DNA of 64,000 nucleotides from contig OX457070.1 of assembly GCA_949752795.1 (NCBI GenBank), positions 30,117,088 through 30,181,087 on the forward strand. The letters run 5' to 3'. Shown piece by piece: positions 26,953 through 39,354 of the stretch (the first letter of the stretch is position 1; the number at the start of each line of letters is the position of its first letter). The translations under genes were made by a program, and so were the position numbers. The notes under the pieces are model-generated. The model worked only from the letters and a program-made list of their open reading frames with translations. It was not told the DNA's origin and searched no databases. Source of the DNA: Hyperoodon ampullatus. Its lineage: Eukaryota; Chordata; Mammalia; Artiodactyla; Ziphiidae.

Positions 26953-27254
26953 CTCTTTTCTTTCTTTAAAGATTGTGATTCTCCAGCCTGGAAACCAACA
27001 CAAATGGAATCCTAATCATAGTTAATAGGGAGAAGCATCAGCTGGGCCTCACTTTTACACACCAGGTGATCAAGGGTGTGGAGTGTACATCCTAGGGTAG
27101 TAGTTGCCAACCTGAGAAATGGCTCCCAATTAGAAGGCACCAGAAATTGATACAAAATGAGAGGAAAGGAAGAAAACAATCATGGTTCCTGGGAAGGACC
27201 ACGAACAAACTAGGTTCATAGCCATATCTAGACCTTGCTCAGGTTGGTTTCTCT
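26953..27254. other. ANTXR1 intron, unique sequence
   Basis: I recognise nothing in this stretch. Confidence 0.5.
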
Positions 27255-27575
27255 TTAGGGGAGGGCCCCTTCCCACTTCTTACCTGTTATTATCATTTTC
27301 AAATCACCAGTTGGGTTTTATCGCTTCCACAAAGCCCTTGTGACTCTTCCTGGATTCACCCCTTCTTCTCCTCTCTGAAATCCTATAGTGTTTATACACC
27401 TGACTTCCACAGTCTTGGTCTTTGTTACATACTCTTTTATGTGCTTGTTGGACTCATTTCTCCAGCTGGATTTTAAGCTCCTTAGGGACAGTGACTTGTA
27501 AAATGTAAATGGAGCACTGGAGACACAGGAGGAGTTTGAGAAATACTTGTTGAATGATTCTCTGATTTTTGTGCA
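27255..27575 (+). mobile_element. L2 LINE 3' end
   Basis: 'cagctggattttaagctcct' followed by 'tagggacagtgacttg' and 'agaaatacttgttgaatga' is the L2 terminus. Confidence 0.75.
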
Positions 27576-28529
27576 CCTTGGGTGGGAAATTATAGAATTT
27601 TAAGGTACTTATCCAGAAGAAGACAACCTTTCATGAAAAGTTCCTTAAGGTCCTAAATTTACTTGCTTTGTTCTCAAAAGGACAAACTTCTTTTTTCTAT
27701 TTCCCTTAGAGCAGCACCATATTAGTGACTTTCTCAACTTATTGCTAGAGTTGGAGAAGAAAAAGGAGTCCAGTGAAGACTCTAGAGGTGGGATGTGTTT
27801 AATATGCCGGAAAGAGAGGGCTTTGGATGTTTGACCATTTTCTATAGTCATGGAGCTCAACAAAGTTTACCATTTGTATAGGAATCTTTTAGCTCTTGGA
27901 TGGAAAAATCTCTTTCCTGTAAAACTTCATGGAATTTCTGCTCCTGGCAGAGGCAACAGTTATTCATTGCAGATCTTGAAAACTTGTGACATGGTTATCC
28001 AAATGGGCACCAAATAAAGCAAGAAAAAAAGAGGCTCAACTACATATTTTAAAATTATTTTTGGTTTCAGGTGATGGACTGGCCAGGCTGAGACTGGTAC
28101 TGACAAGTCTAACCCTTTACTCAGACCCAGGGGATAGTTTTTGATCTAAAAACCTTGTCCTCCAAACCAGCTGCCCAAGAAACAAAGTCAAGTCCAAGAC
28201 CTTACTTCATATTCTGGATTACCACACACTCCACCTGCATCTCTATTTTGCCCAGTGATGGCTTTAATCTTTTTAATTTGAGCTTCTGTGTAGGACCTGT
28301 TGGAGATTGGGATTGAATATTTGAATATAGGTCCTCTTCTCTGGATGATTTTGGCTTGTCTGCCCCCTTTCAATCACCTGGGCTTGGTTGAGTGACAAAC
28401 ATATACTCACAGGAATACATCTTGTGTCAGAAAAGTCCTTTTGTTATAAGTTGACTCTGAAGTGAGAAGCCGACTCTCTGGGAAGAATCTCCAATTAGGT
28501 CAGTAATTTTGACTAAGCTTCCACTATAA
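27576..28529. other. ANTXR1 intron, unique sequence
   Basis: I see no exon or recognised repeat. Confidence 0.5.
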
Positions 28530-28730
28530 TAACAATTAACATTTATTGAGCACTTACTACTGGTCAAACCTTCTGCCAAGCACTTTACATAATCATTTCA
28601 TTTAATACTCACAATACTGCTAAGAGATGTAAATTATTATTTTTCTAATGTTACAGATTAGGAAATTGAGGCACACAGGAGCTAAATAACTCGGTCAAGG
28701 CCACACAACTGGTCGACAGCAAAACTGATC
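28530..28730 (-). mobile_element. MIR SINE
   Basis: 'catttattgagcacttacta' followed by 'aagcactttacataatcatt' and 'gaaattgaggcacacagg' is a clear reversed MIR. Confidence 0.9.
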
Positions 28731-28840
28731 TCCCAAATCCCCCTCTGCCTCAAATCTTCTCCCCGTTCAGTCTTCTTCCTGCCAACTGAGGGCAACTCCA
28801 TCCTTTCAATTACTTAGGCCAAAGCCCTTGGGGTCATTTT
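28731..28840 (+). mobile_element. L2 LINE, upstream piece of an interrupted copy
   Basis: 'ttcaattacttaggccaaag' followed by cccttggggtcat follows L2 order and stops abruptly at an inserted L1. The same L2 resumes at 29799 with ttggggccattcttgattcc. Confidence 0.75.
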
Positions 28841-29586
28841 AAAAAACATTTTTTTATTAAAGTATAGTTGATTTACAATGTTGTGTTAGTTTCTGGTGTA
28901 CAGCACAGTGATTCAGTATCATATCTATATATATCTCTATATATCTATATCTCTCTATATATCTTCTTTTTCATATTCTTTTCCATTATGATTTATTATA
29001 GGGTATTGAATTTCGTTCCCTGCACTACACAGTAGGACCTTGTTATTTGTCTATTTTTTATACAGTAGTTGGTATCTGCTAATCCCAAATCCCTAATTTA
29101 CCCCTCCCACCCCCTTCCCCTTTGGTAACCATAAATTTGTTTTCTATGTCTGTGAGTCTGTTTCTGTTTTGTACGTAAATTCATTTGTACTATATTTTAG
29201 ATTCCACATATAAGTGATATCATATGGTATTTGTCTTTTTCTTTCTGACTTCCTTCACTTAGTATGATCATCTCTAGGTCCACCCATGTTGTTGCAAATG
29301 GTATTACTTCGTTCTTTTTACAGCTGAGCAATATTCCATTTTGTATATATATATATATATATATATATCACATCTGCTTTATCCATTCATCTCTTGATGG
29401 ACATTTAGGTTGCTTCCATGTCTTGACTATTGTAAATAGTGCTGCTGTGAACATTGGGCTGCACGTATCTTTTTGAAGTATGGTTTTCTCCAGGTATATA
29501 CCTGGGAGTGGGATTGCTGGATCACATGGCGACTCTATTTTTAGTTCTTTATGGAATCTCCATACTGTTTTCTATAGTGGCTGCAC
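28841..29586 (-). mobile_element. L1, 5'-truncated, inserted into an L2
   Basis: Reversed L1 3' end: 'aagtatagttgatttacaat', 'gtaggaccttgttatttgtc', 'gggattgctggatcacatgg' and 'ttctatagtggctgcacc'. The flanking L2 bases cttggggYcattYt are duplicated at about 28827-28840 and 29587-29600. Confidence 0.92.
29345..29368. repeat. (AT)12 microsatellite inside L1
   Basis: A perfect AT run within the L1 3' UTR. Confidence 0.95.
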
Positions 29587-29600
29587 CTTGGGGCCATTCT

Positions 29601-29798
29601 TTTTTTGCAGTACGTGGGCCTCTCACTGCTGTGGCCTCTCCCGTTGCGGAGCACAGGCTCCGGACGAGCAGGCTCAGCGGCTATGGCTCATGGGCCCAGC
29701 CACTCCGCGGCATGTGGGATCTTCCCAGACCAGGGCATGAACCCGTGTCCCCTGCATCGGCAGGCAGACTCTCAACCACTGCGCCACCAGGGAAGCCC
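29601..29798 (-). mobile_element. CHR-type tRNA-derived SINE, inserted at the L1/L2 junction
   Basis: Young copy whose target duplication, cttggggccattct, at 29587-29600 and 29798-29811 re-uses one copy of the L1's own duplication. Confidence 0.95.
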
Positions 29799-30555
29799 TT
29801 GGGGCCATTCTTGATTCCTCTCCTCTCAAGCCCTATGTCTAATGATTTGGGAAATAAGTTAGCTTTGCCTTTAAGACACATCTGACTCTGACCTCTTTTC
29901 TCATTGCCACTGCTCCCTTCTGAGTCAAGCCACCATCATCACTTTTGCCTGAAATATTGCCATAACCCTCCTAACTAGTCATGGTCCTTCCATCCTTGTC
30001 TTCCCACGGGCTGTTCCAGCAGCCGAGTGATCTTTCAAATGTAAGTCAGATTGCGTTGTGCCTCTGCAAAAGCTGAGGTTCTCACAAGACCCTCCACTCT
30101 CCATCCCCATAACCTCACCGCCTACTGCTTGCCTCACTCGCTCTCTTCCAGTGACCGACCATCTTCTTCCTTGTACACACCAGGCGACCCTGGTTTGTGT
30201 GCTCTGAGCACTGGAGCTCAGTGTTTGGTGTGTTCTTTCCCCAGGTGCCTCACAGTTATCTTCAAAGTCTATTCAAATGCCACCTTCTCAATGTATCTCT
30301 ATTTAAAATTTGAACTCACTCACTCAAGCAGTACCTCTTACTCTGCTCTATTTTTTTCTATAGCCTATATTATTTCTTAACATAGTGTGCAATTCATTTG
30401 TTATGTCCATTGTTCACTGTCTGCCTTCTTTCCCCACATCCCTGCGAGATAAGAGATTTTTGTCTGTTGTGTCCTGATGTAACCCGAGCACACAGGGCAG
30501 GGCCTATCTGGCACATTGTGCATAATCAGTGAATACTTGTTGAATAAATGAGTGA
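29799..30555 (+). mobile_element. L2 LINE, downstream piece reaching the 3' end
   Basis: 'gcctgaaatattgccataac' followed by 'cagccgagtgatctttcaaa', 'ttcaaatgccaccttctcaa' and 'tgaatacttgttgaataaat' gives the L2 3' half in order. Confidence 0.85.
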
Positions 30556-31327
30556 ATGGACCTGGATCTCAAATCTTAGGGTGCTTATAATTTTGTCATA
30601 GACACGCAGCATTCTCAAGCGACAGGGCAATAATGCAGAAGACCTTATGAGGTGGTGCCAGTCAAGGGTCAGTTGAACAGAAAACTTAGTGACTTGCACT
30701 CAGATGAAGGAGATGGGAGACGTAAGTGCAGGTTGGAGTGAGCTGGGAAGACATAAGAGGGACTTTACCAAGAGTTCTTTTCCTTTTGGGGTACATGAGT
30801 GAGGACACCCTTTCTCTTGGCTTAGAGGTTCAGAACTTAAAGTTGTAGTCCTGCTTCTGCCACACCACAGGCTTGGCCCCAAGATATTTCCCCTTCCCAC
30901 CTCCCTGCCCTCGCAGCCTCGGGGCATAGCTGTTTCTCAGGTCTGGTCAGACATAATGAGAAATACAGGCCCAAACTGTTGGATCATTCAAAAGCAGGGA
31001 GGAATCTGGAATGGAGTTATTAGATTTGGGGTATTTTAATCATTTCCTGCAGGTTGGCAGTTTCCAAAAGGGTCAATTTCTAAAAGAATCAGGCAGGGTA
31101 CGCTTGGAGAAATTTCACTGATCTTGAATCCAGTTTTCATATTTGGTCTCCAGATTTGACATTCCACTGAGGCATGCCTGAGACACAGACATTTCTCAGT
31201 GGTGACATGTCTCTGTGACAACCCTAGTCTCTTACTTTGGTCCAGTAAAACTTTTCCATTGTCTGTACCCATTGCACTGGCTTACCCTGTTTTCAAGAAA
31301 ACTGGTTGGTTCCTAACATAAGATGGA

Positions 31328-31330
<3 letters not shown>
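30556..31330. other. ANTXR1 intron, unique sequence
   Basis: I recognise nothing in this stretch. Confidence 0.5.

Positions 31331-31369
<39 letters not shown>
31331..31369. repeat. (TG)19 microsatellite
   Basis: A perfect TG dinucleotide run. Confidence 0.98.
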
Positions 31370-31371
<2 letters not shown>

Positions 31372-32060
31372 GGGAAGGCAGTGGAGCTGGGAGGGTGTGC
31401 TGTCCATTGTGAGGCCTGGCCTCCCGCTTGTCTGTGAGACAACTCATTTTTCCCTTGTCTGGCTCCAGTGCCTGCCTACTCTCTCTCGTCCACCTAGACG
31501 GTGTTAAGGACACAAACCCCAGTCACTGAGGGGTTCTAACGACATGCCCTCCAAAGGCCAGCCAGGAAGTGACCATGGTATCTGCCTAAGCTGACCATCA
31601 GGCCAAAACACATTTGTCTCTAGAGTGAGCTCATGGGAAAAGTGTATTTGGTTATAGAAACTGAATATTCAGACAAAGATTCTTTCAGAAATGTTCATAT
31701 TAGGGGTTGAGTTCTGTATATGAGCTAACCAAGTCCCGACTGCCCTCTGATGGGCTGGGCTCCAAGACACACTGACCGTGGGAGCAACTACACGGGCTGA
31801 AGGGTTCCCAGCCATAGCTGCACAAAAGACTCTCCCAAGGGGTCCCTGAATCCACCAAAGCTGGGGCCCACTCCAGAGACTTTGCTTCAATTGGTCTGGC
31901 ATGAGGTCAGGGCATCCATATTTTTTTAAAGCTCTCCAGGTGATCTTATGCGTAGTCAGAGATGAATGTTACCTGCCACGAAGGATCCAGAGACGGGGCA
32001 TCCGAGGAGCTGGTAGAGGATACAGTCCATGTTCTGCCTCACAACCCCTATGTCATAGGG
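31370..32060. other. ANTXR1 intron, mostly unique sequence
   Basis: About 31840-31945 ('gcatccatatttttttaaag', 'ctctccaggtgatc') resembles an old Charlie-type MER element. The rest is unassigned. Confidence 0.4.
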
Positions 32061-32360
32061 CCCCTCCCTGCTTCTTTCCTACTTCATGAATTTTCCATTT
32101 TCTCCTGGATTATTTCCACAATCATATCAACAAGCTGCAATTTCTTCCATTCTAAATAAAAGCCTCTCTTTATACTCCACTTCTTCCTTCAGTTATTGCC
32201 CCATTTTCCTGCTGCCTTTTAGAGGAAAAACTCCCTAAGGTGTGTTTCCTATATATATACCGTCCAATTTTTTTCTATGAATTTTCTCCCAGACCCAGTC
32301 CATCCAGGCATCCCCGCTCAATACTGCACAGACCCTGGTCCCACTTTGCCATCTGATTGT
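32061..32360 (+). mobile_element. Possible L2 fragment, diverged
   Basis: 'gccccattttcctgctgcct' followed by tttagaggaaaaactcc recalls the middle of L2. The assignment is weak. Confidence 0.35.
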
Positions 32361-32564
32361 GAAAGTGTGTCCAGGTCTCACTCCCAGTAACAGAAATGGG
32401 GAACCCGGGGAAGTACAGGCATTCCCGATACACTCCTGATACGTGTACAGCCCCCGATGCAGCCCACGGCTGGCCTAGCAGTGCCAGGGTCAAAGCTCAG
32501 TGAACAGAAGGCAGAACTGGTAAAAAAACTTGCCAGGGAGACAGTAATGCCAGTGAAGTTCTCA

Positions 32565-33609
<1,045 letters not shown>

Positions 33610-33800
33610 ACACTGAACGTGGCCTCAGAGGGGTCTGAACGTGGGGTCTTGAACCAGTCGTTCACCCACTTATCCTTTTTGAGCTTCCTTTCTGAGTGTC
33701 TTTATCTCTAAGAAAGGATATAATCATCTAGAAGGGTGATTATGATGACAGGGTGAGGTTATGATATGAGAGTGCTTTGGGAAGCATGAGAGCTTTCTAG
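33610..33800 (+). mobile_element. MIR SINE
   Basis: 'ttgagcttcctttctgagtg' and 'tgatgacagggtgaggttat' match a forward MIR. It is one of two adjacent MIRs in the short ANTXR1 intron. Confidence 0.65.
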
Positions 33801-33817
33801 AAATGTAGCTGTGATTA

Positions 33818-34040
33818 AGCCAGACCGACCTTGTTTTGAACCCATACTTTTCCACTTCCTGCTGTGTGACCTTCGGGCAAGCTACTTAAATTCTCTCAGC
33901 TACAGATTTCACATCTGTAAAACTGGGATGGTGTGTGTCTGGTTCATGGGGCTCTTGGGAGGATAAAGGGAGGCGCCCTTTGGGAAACGTTTACCCTGGT
34001 GTCTGGCTCACTGCAAAGCATCGGCACCATTATCATTATG
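33818..34040 (+). mobile_element. MIR SINE, close to an ANTXR1 exon
   Basis: 'ttgttttgaacccatacttt', 'cttcctgctgtgtgaccttc' and 'acatctgtaaaactgggatg' are a near-complete forward MIR. It ends about 120 bp from the exon at 34162. Confidence 0.88.
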
Positions 34041-34161
34041 TGGAGGAGTCTAGAGAAAGGCTCCATAATGACAATGAAGAGAGACTCTTTCTCCTCCTTT
34101 TGTCCCCTCTACCTCCTTTCTCCTCCCTGGCTGTGGGGTTTAGTTGCTGGTGGAAACTTAC

Positions 34162-34231
34162 ATGCCAACTTCCTTTAAGATAGGCGCTGGACACAGCAAA
34201 TAAGTATCTTCCACAGTGAAGGGCTTCTCAT
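34162..34231 (-). CDS. ANTXR1: ANTXR1 internal exon, Ig-like domain continued
   Basis: This 70-bp exon continues the extracellular domain. It completes the split Asn, then reads [20 protein letters not shown] and VG, and ends with two bases of a Met codon finished by the next exon. It corresponds to about residues 269-291 of human ANTXR1. The human protein, from memory, has Ser where this one has Thr in PFTVED, a conservative change. The cysteine in LLCPAP is kept. On the minus strand the acceptor is cctttttacag and the donor gtaagtttcc. The exon is short and phase-asymmetric, so skipping it would shift the frame. It lies only 1,494 bp upstream of the following exon, against 24.8 kb to the previous one. 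Confidence 0.95.
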
Positions 34232-34596
34232 CTGTAAAAAGGAAGTCACTGGATTAAGAGGAGTGAGGCAAGTTTGTAATTTCATATTCAGTGCTTCCTA
34301 CAGACCATCAACCAAGTCCTGGGAGACACTAGAAAAGCAGTAATGTTTTGAAATATAAACTCATCTTAAGCTGTAAAATCCACTAGAGTGAACTCAAGGT
34401 CTTCTGCCTGAATACCACTAGTCTCTGATCCTGTATGTCCAGTGGAGTCAAGCAGTGAGCAAATAGAGGGTGAGTTCTTACCATAGACCAGGCATCCCTG
34501 AGGGGAAATGAGAAGGTATTAGACTGATACTCGGGGAGCTTCAGGTCTAAGTCTAGTTTGAGAGAGAAGCCATATTCATGGGAAAAGTTTGCTGAC

Positions 34597-35175
34597 TCAG
34601 CATTGTTTACAATAGCCAAGACAGGGAAGCAACCTAAGTGTCCATCTACAGATGAATGAGTAAAGAAAATAGGGCATATATATGTAGAATGGAATACTAT
34701 TTAGCCATAAAAAGTGGAAATCTTGCCATTTGTGACAACTTGGATAGACCTTGATGGCATTATGCTAAGTAAAACAAGTCAGACTGTGAAAGACAAACAC
34801 CGTATAATCTCACTTATATGTGGAATCTAAAAAAGAAAAAAAACACAACTCATAGATACAGAGAACAGATTGGTAGTTGCCAGGGGCAGGGGCCGAGGGT
34901 GGGGTGCGTGAAATGGGTGAGATGGTCAAAAGGTACAAACTTCCAGGTATAAAATAAATAAGTCATGGGGATGTAATGTACAGCATGATTTGGAAGTTTC
35001 TAAGTGTAAATCTTAAAAGTTCTTATCATATGAAAAAAATTATAACTATGTGTGGTGATGGATGTTAACTAGATTTATTGTGGTGATCTTTTCACAATAT
35101 ATACAAATATTGAATCATTATGTTGTACACCTGAGAGTAATATAATGTTATACGTCAATTATATCTCAATTAAAA
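34597..35175 (+). mobile_element. L1, short 5'-truncated insertion with duplication
   Basis: 'tttacaatagccaagacagg', 'tcacttatatgtggaatcta' and 'cgtcaattatatctcaatta' are the L1 3' end. A perfect duplication, aaaagtttgctgac, lies at 34583-34596 and 35176-35189. Confidence 0.95.
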
Positions 35176-35189
35176 AAAAGTTTGCTGAC

Positions 35190-36175
35190 AGATACAAGCA
35201 GCTAAGCCAAAATATGGTTTGGCTTCAGAAGACAGAGTAGCTTCCTTTAGGTGGGTGACACGATGAGGTCACAGGGAATACAAAACATGAGATGTGCTTC
35301 AGCGGAGAGATGGGGAAGAGGCATTCTTGGTGGGAGGAATGGCACAAGCAAAGACAGAGCAAACAAAAGGGTTGCCCCAGGGTAGGACGTAAGGAGGATT
35401 TGAAAAGATCAGTATAGGAAAATGTGTGCTCCAAGTTCTTCGAGTTAAGACTGAGGGATTTGGACCTAGGCCTATAATTGGCTATGAAAAGAACTTTGGA
35501 GGTTTTTGGAGAAAAACTTGAAGTGACGATTTTGGAAGTTTTAGCAAATGTAGCTGTGAAAGATGAATTAGAGTGGGGGGAATCTGGAGGTGGGGGAGTT
35601 CTTTTTCTTATCCTAATGGATGTCTGGGGAAAAGCTTAAACAGTTTTAATCTTGAACTCCTTAAAAACTTCACTGTGTCCCAGATTCTGGGGCCAGAAGC
35701 AGGGCTGAGAAGTTACTATACTCAGCATATGGTAGTCATTCCTTCATGACTCAACATTTACTGGGTGCATGCTCTGTTCAAAAGATTGTGGTAGGACCTG
35801 TAGGTGATATGAAGATAAATAATATGTGTTCCTTTAATCAAGCTGTGAATACAAATACCTGGAAGACAGAAAGGAAGCCTTTCCAAATGTAATGGAAGGA
35901 TGCCATGCTGTTGTTGGCACTTGATATGAAACTGATGTGTCTAATGACATTTGAATGTGGGACACTAAACACTTGCCTGAGTGGAGATTAGGGAGCCTCA
36001 AACCCTCCATGCCTGGATTTAAGGACCAGAGCCACATGGGATGGGAGTTGGAGGACACATCTGAGTTCTAAGCACTGTCTCTCCATGGAAGGAGGATGAA
36101 GAGGATGGCCAATTACAGTCTGCCCTGATGTCTAGGGAGAACTTCAAGTGGTGAAAAGTTAGGGAGGTTATTTCA
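35190..36175. other. ANTXR1 intron, mostly unique sequence
   Basis: About 35230-35640 has the character of an old interspersed repeat, but I cannot place it. I see no exon. Confidence 0.45.
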
Positions 36176-36300
36176 GGTCATTCACTCATTCACTCAACAA
36201 ATATTTATTCAAGGCCTACTATGAGCTAGAGACATAGGCTTTGAGAAGAGAAACACAGTCTCTGCTTTTCATGACATTGCAGGGGAGATAGTTATTAAAC
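36176..36300 (-). mobile_element. L2 3'-end fragment
   Basis: 'cattcactcattcactcaac' followed by 'aaatatttattcaaggccta' is the reversed L2 tail. Confidence 0.7.
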
Positions 36301-36361
36301 ACATTCAGTGTTTTTTGAAGAAGTAAAAATATTGCATTTTTTAAATCTTAGTCTTTAGTAC

Positions 36362-36545
36362 AAGACTGTTTTTTTTAATTGAAGGAGAGTGGATTTACCA
36401 TACTATATTAATTTCAGGTGTGTAACATAGTGATTCAATATTTTTATATATTATACTCCATTTAAAGTTATTACAAAATAATGGCTATATTTCCCTGTGC
36501 TGTACAACATATCCTTGTTGCTTATTTAAACATATTCATTTTTAT
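36362..36545 (-). mobile_element. L1 3'-end fragment
   Basis: 'aatttcaggtgtgtaacata' followed by 'tatatttccctgtgctgtac' and 'atatccttgttgctta' is the reversed L1 terminus. Confidence 0.8.
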
Positions 36546-36554
36546 TAAAAAACA

Positions 36555-36625
36555 TATTCTCTTGAATGTCTACCATGTGCCAGGCATTGTGCTAGGCCTG
36601 GAAGTGAACACAACAAATGAAGCAC
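36555..36625 (-). mobile_element. L2 3'-end fragment
   Basis: 'gaatgtctaccatgtgccag' followed by gcattgtgctaggcc is the reversed L2 tail. Confidence 0.55.
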
Positions 36626-37055
36626 TGCACTTTTTTTTTGTTTGTTTAATGGCCACTGTTTTAGTTATCTATTGGATTTAGGGAATGTGGGCAGGCCTTA
36701 TGCCCTGGGGACATCAGACATTGAACTTAGCTAATAATAAGTGGCATTTATTTCCTGTTATTCCTTGGGTGTGTAGCCTAAGGAGAAGGGATAATTAGCA
36801 GAACAAAATGCAGGCATTCTTAGGCCCTCCAGGCAAATGCCACCTACTACATCAAAACTTCATTTAAAATTCTAATAAGAATGAGTACCCCTGTTTGAGT
36901 GAGGTGAACAGAGAAAATGAGGGAGGGCTTTGCATAAGAAATAACATGAACATTGGGTTTTGACGGGTGAATAGGAGTTCTTGAGGAAGGGAGTTCATGA
37001 GGAAGCATAACAAAGCAGAAAAAATGCTGTTATTACACAAATTACTATTTAATTA
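36626..37055. other. ANTXR1 intron, unique sequence
   Basis: I recognise nothing in this stretch. Confidence 0.5.
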
Positions 37056-37059
37056 AATT

Positions 37060-37445
37060 GTGATGAGCACAAAGAAGGAAAAGCAGGGGGCTTACTCTCA
37101 CATGGGAAGTCAGGAAACATTTCCCTGAGGAAAGGCTCTGTGAGCTGAGACCTAAGGCTGGGTGGAGAGGAGATGGTGTGGGAGAGCGCTGGAGCTGCAC
37201 AGATCCTGGAGCAGGAAGGAGCCCAGGTCTTCCGGGAGCTAACAGAAGGCTGACAAGGCTGTTGAATTTCAGTGAGACAGTGGCTCAAAATGAAGCTAGA
37301 AAAGGCAGCAGGACCAGATGACCAAGGCCTTATAGGTCATGGTGGGGCTTTTGGGACTTTTCCTAAATGTAACAGGAAGCTACTGGAGGTTCCCCTCATA
37401 TTTAGAACGAGCACTGGCAGAGTATGGAATGTTGCCAGAATAGTG
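37060..37445 (+). mobile_element. Old mammalian interspersed repeat, class unresolved
   Basis: 'tgggaagtcaggaaacattt', 'ctgtgagctgagacctaagg' and 'caaggccttataggtcatgg' recall a widespread old repeat that I cannot name with certainty. The fragment at 18565-18745 is similar. Confidence 0.5.
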
Positions 37446-37559
37446 AGGGTATGTTGAGTACAATTATGAAGCTTATGAGGACAGTGGTGGATCACACAGC
37501 GCCTGAACCGAGCATTATTATCTTCAAGATGTTTTCCCATCTACGATGGCAATAACGAC

Positions 37560-37745
37560 AGTGAGACTAGCTGGGGCATGTGTGTCGGTGCTCTCTAAGT
37601 ACATCGTACACATCACGTAATCTAGTGTAACCTTCTAGCAGTGCTATCAGGGAAGGATGTTATTCCCTTCATTTAACAGACATAGGTGGAGACACTTGCC
37701 CAGCGTTACACAGGGGAGCTTGGATCAGCACCCGGGCAGTCTGGC
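37560..37745 (-). mobile_element. MIR SINE
   Basis: 'aagtacatcgtacacatcac', 'tcccttcatttaacagacat' and 'cttgcccagcgttacacagg' are a reversed MIR. A CHR SINE has inserted at its end. Confidence 0.75.
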
Positions 37746-37756
37746 CGCCACCTCTT

Positions 37757-37964
37757 TTTTTTTTTTTTTTTTGCGGTACGCAGGCCTCTCACTGTTGTGG
37801 CCTCTCCCATTGTGGAGCACAGGCTCCGGACGCGCAGGCTCAGCGGCCATGGCTCACGGGCCCAGCCGCTCTGCAGCATGTGGGATCTTCCCGGACCAGG
37901 GCACGAACCCGTGTCCCCTGCATCAGCAGGCGGATTCTCAACCACTGCGCCGCCAGGGAAGCCC
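37757..37964 (-). mobile_element. CHR-type tRNA-derived SINE
   Basis: Full-length copy with the duplication ctggccRccacctctt at about 37741-37756 and 37964-37979 (one mismatch). Confidence 0.97.
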
Positions 37965-38039
37965 TGGCCACCACCTCTTGATGAGAGGCACACTTGATCT
38001 CCTCTCACTACAAGCTTACGAACCAAGGCAAGGCAGGGC

Positions 38040-38175
38040 TCACTGGGCTCATTTTCCAGATGCAAGATGGAGGCTCAGAGAGGCCACAGTAACCCCTGAT
38101 TGCACAGCGTGTCAGAGGCAAAGCCAGGACTAGAACTGGATTCTCCAGTATTCTGACCAAGCACCTCCCTGTTCC
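38040..38175 (-). mobile_element. MIR SINE fragment
   Basis: 'tcattttccagatgcaagat', 'ggaggctcagagaggccaca' and 'gaggcaaagccaggactaga' are a reversed MIR. Confidence 0.85.
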
Positions 38176-38284
38176 AGTAAAGGCTCGTATTAGAGGATAA
38201 ACCAAACTCGGGACAGGCGTGGCTGATGACAACCTATATTTACTTTCTCTTGGTGCTGCAAATGCTCTAGTAATACTTGGGAGT

Positions 38285-38665
38285 GCAGATCCCTGCCCAC
38301 GGAGCCTGCCCACGGAGTCACAGGCCGGCCACGGCGCGGCCACAGGAGGCCTCGTGACTCCTGACTGCATTCTGCACGGGGAGCTGAAGGGGGCGCACCG
38401 CAGCCACGCACCGCGGCCCAGGCTCCCTCCCGGGCTCTCTCTGAGCAGCTCCTCTCCTCCCTACATCGCAACAGGAAAGGGAGGGAGAGCCCAAGGTTGG
38501 CTCGGTCAGCCTAGGTCAGGTGGACCGCTTCTCACTTCCCCCCTCCTTTCATTTTCCTTTCCTGCCTGGGAGACCAGCTATTTCTGGAGCAAAGCAGATG
38601 AGACCCTCGCTGGGAGGACGGAGGAGACGTGGTCGAGGCCGTAGCACCAGCTCGACACGGCCTCC
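38285..38665. promoter_or_regulatory. CpG-rich patch inside the ANTXR1 intron (possible regulatory element)
   Basis: By eye there are about 14 CpG dinucleotides in 38297-38440 and about 24 over the whole patch, far more than the surrounding intron. Examples are 'ggccacggcgcggccac' and 'caccgcagccacgcaccgcg'. It is not a CHR SINE. An intronic enhancer or minor promoter is possible, but the sequence alone cannot decide. Confidence 0.4.
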
Positions 38666-39354
38666 CATCAGTTCATCAGCCTCCCAGGCTGTGGGCCTGC
38701 TCTGGGGAGCTGGCATTTTCGGGTCTGAGAGGGATTGTTTGGTTTGGAGTGTGTTCCACTTTACCACAAAAATGAGTGACTTTTTTTTCCCTCTTTCTCT
38801 CTAAACAAAGGAGGGCCATTTGGTTTCCATAACTTTGATCATCTGACTCTTTCCTGGAACGTCCACTTGGGAAGCAGGGCCCAAAGCCTTCCTCCTCGGC
38901 TGGGCCACGTTTGGCTCGGGGGCCATGCCAACCTCATGGCCACCTCTGCCAAAGCCAGTGGCGTGGTGATATTTATGGGGCCATCATCCTCTGGAGGGCC
39001 TTAGCCCTCTGTCCACTGGTGGCCATTACACTGCTCGTTAGCACTGGGTGGGCGAGGAAAATGGACGCCGGGAGCTGGGAGGAAACTAGGGAGGGGCGGG
39101 AGTTCGAAACTAGACCTTCAGGGAATTTTTAGATGATCTATAAATGTAAATTTCCTTGCCTTTTGCCAAAGGTAGTTCTGAATTCAGTGTATACCTACGA
39201 CGTAGGTGAATCCAAAGCATCTGTCTTACAAGAGTCTGATAATCGAACAGAGCTTGATTTAAATCAGGATCTGGGGATCAATGAGTGTCCTTATACCGAA
39301 ACACCAGACACCCAGGCTTGTGATTTGGAGCATCCCTGAGGATGAGTACAAGGC
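38666..39354. other. ANTXR1 intron, unique sequence
   Basis: I see no exon or recognised repeat. Confidence 0.5.
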
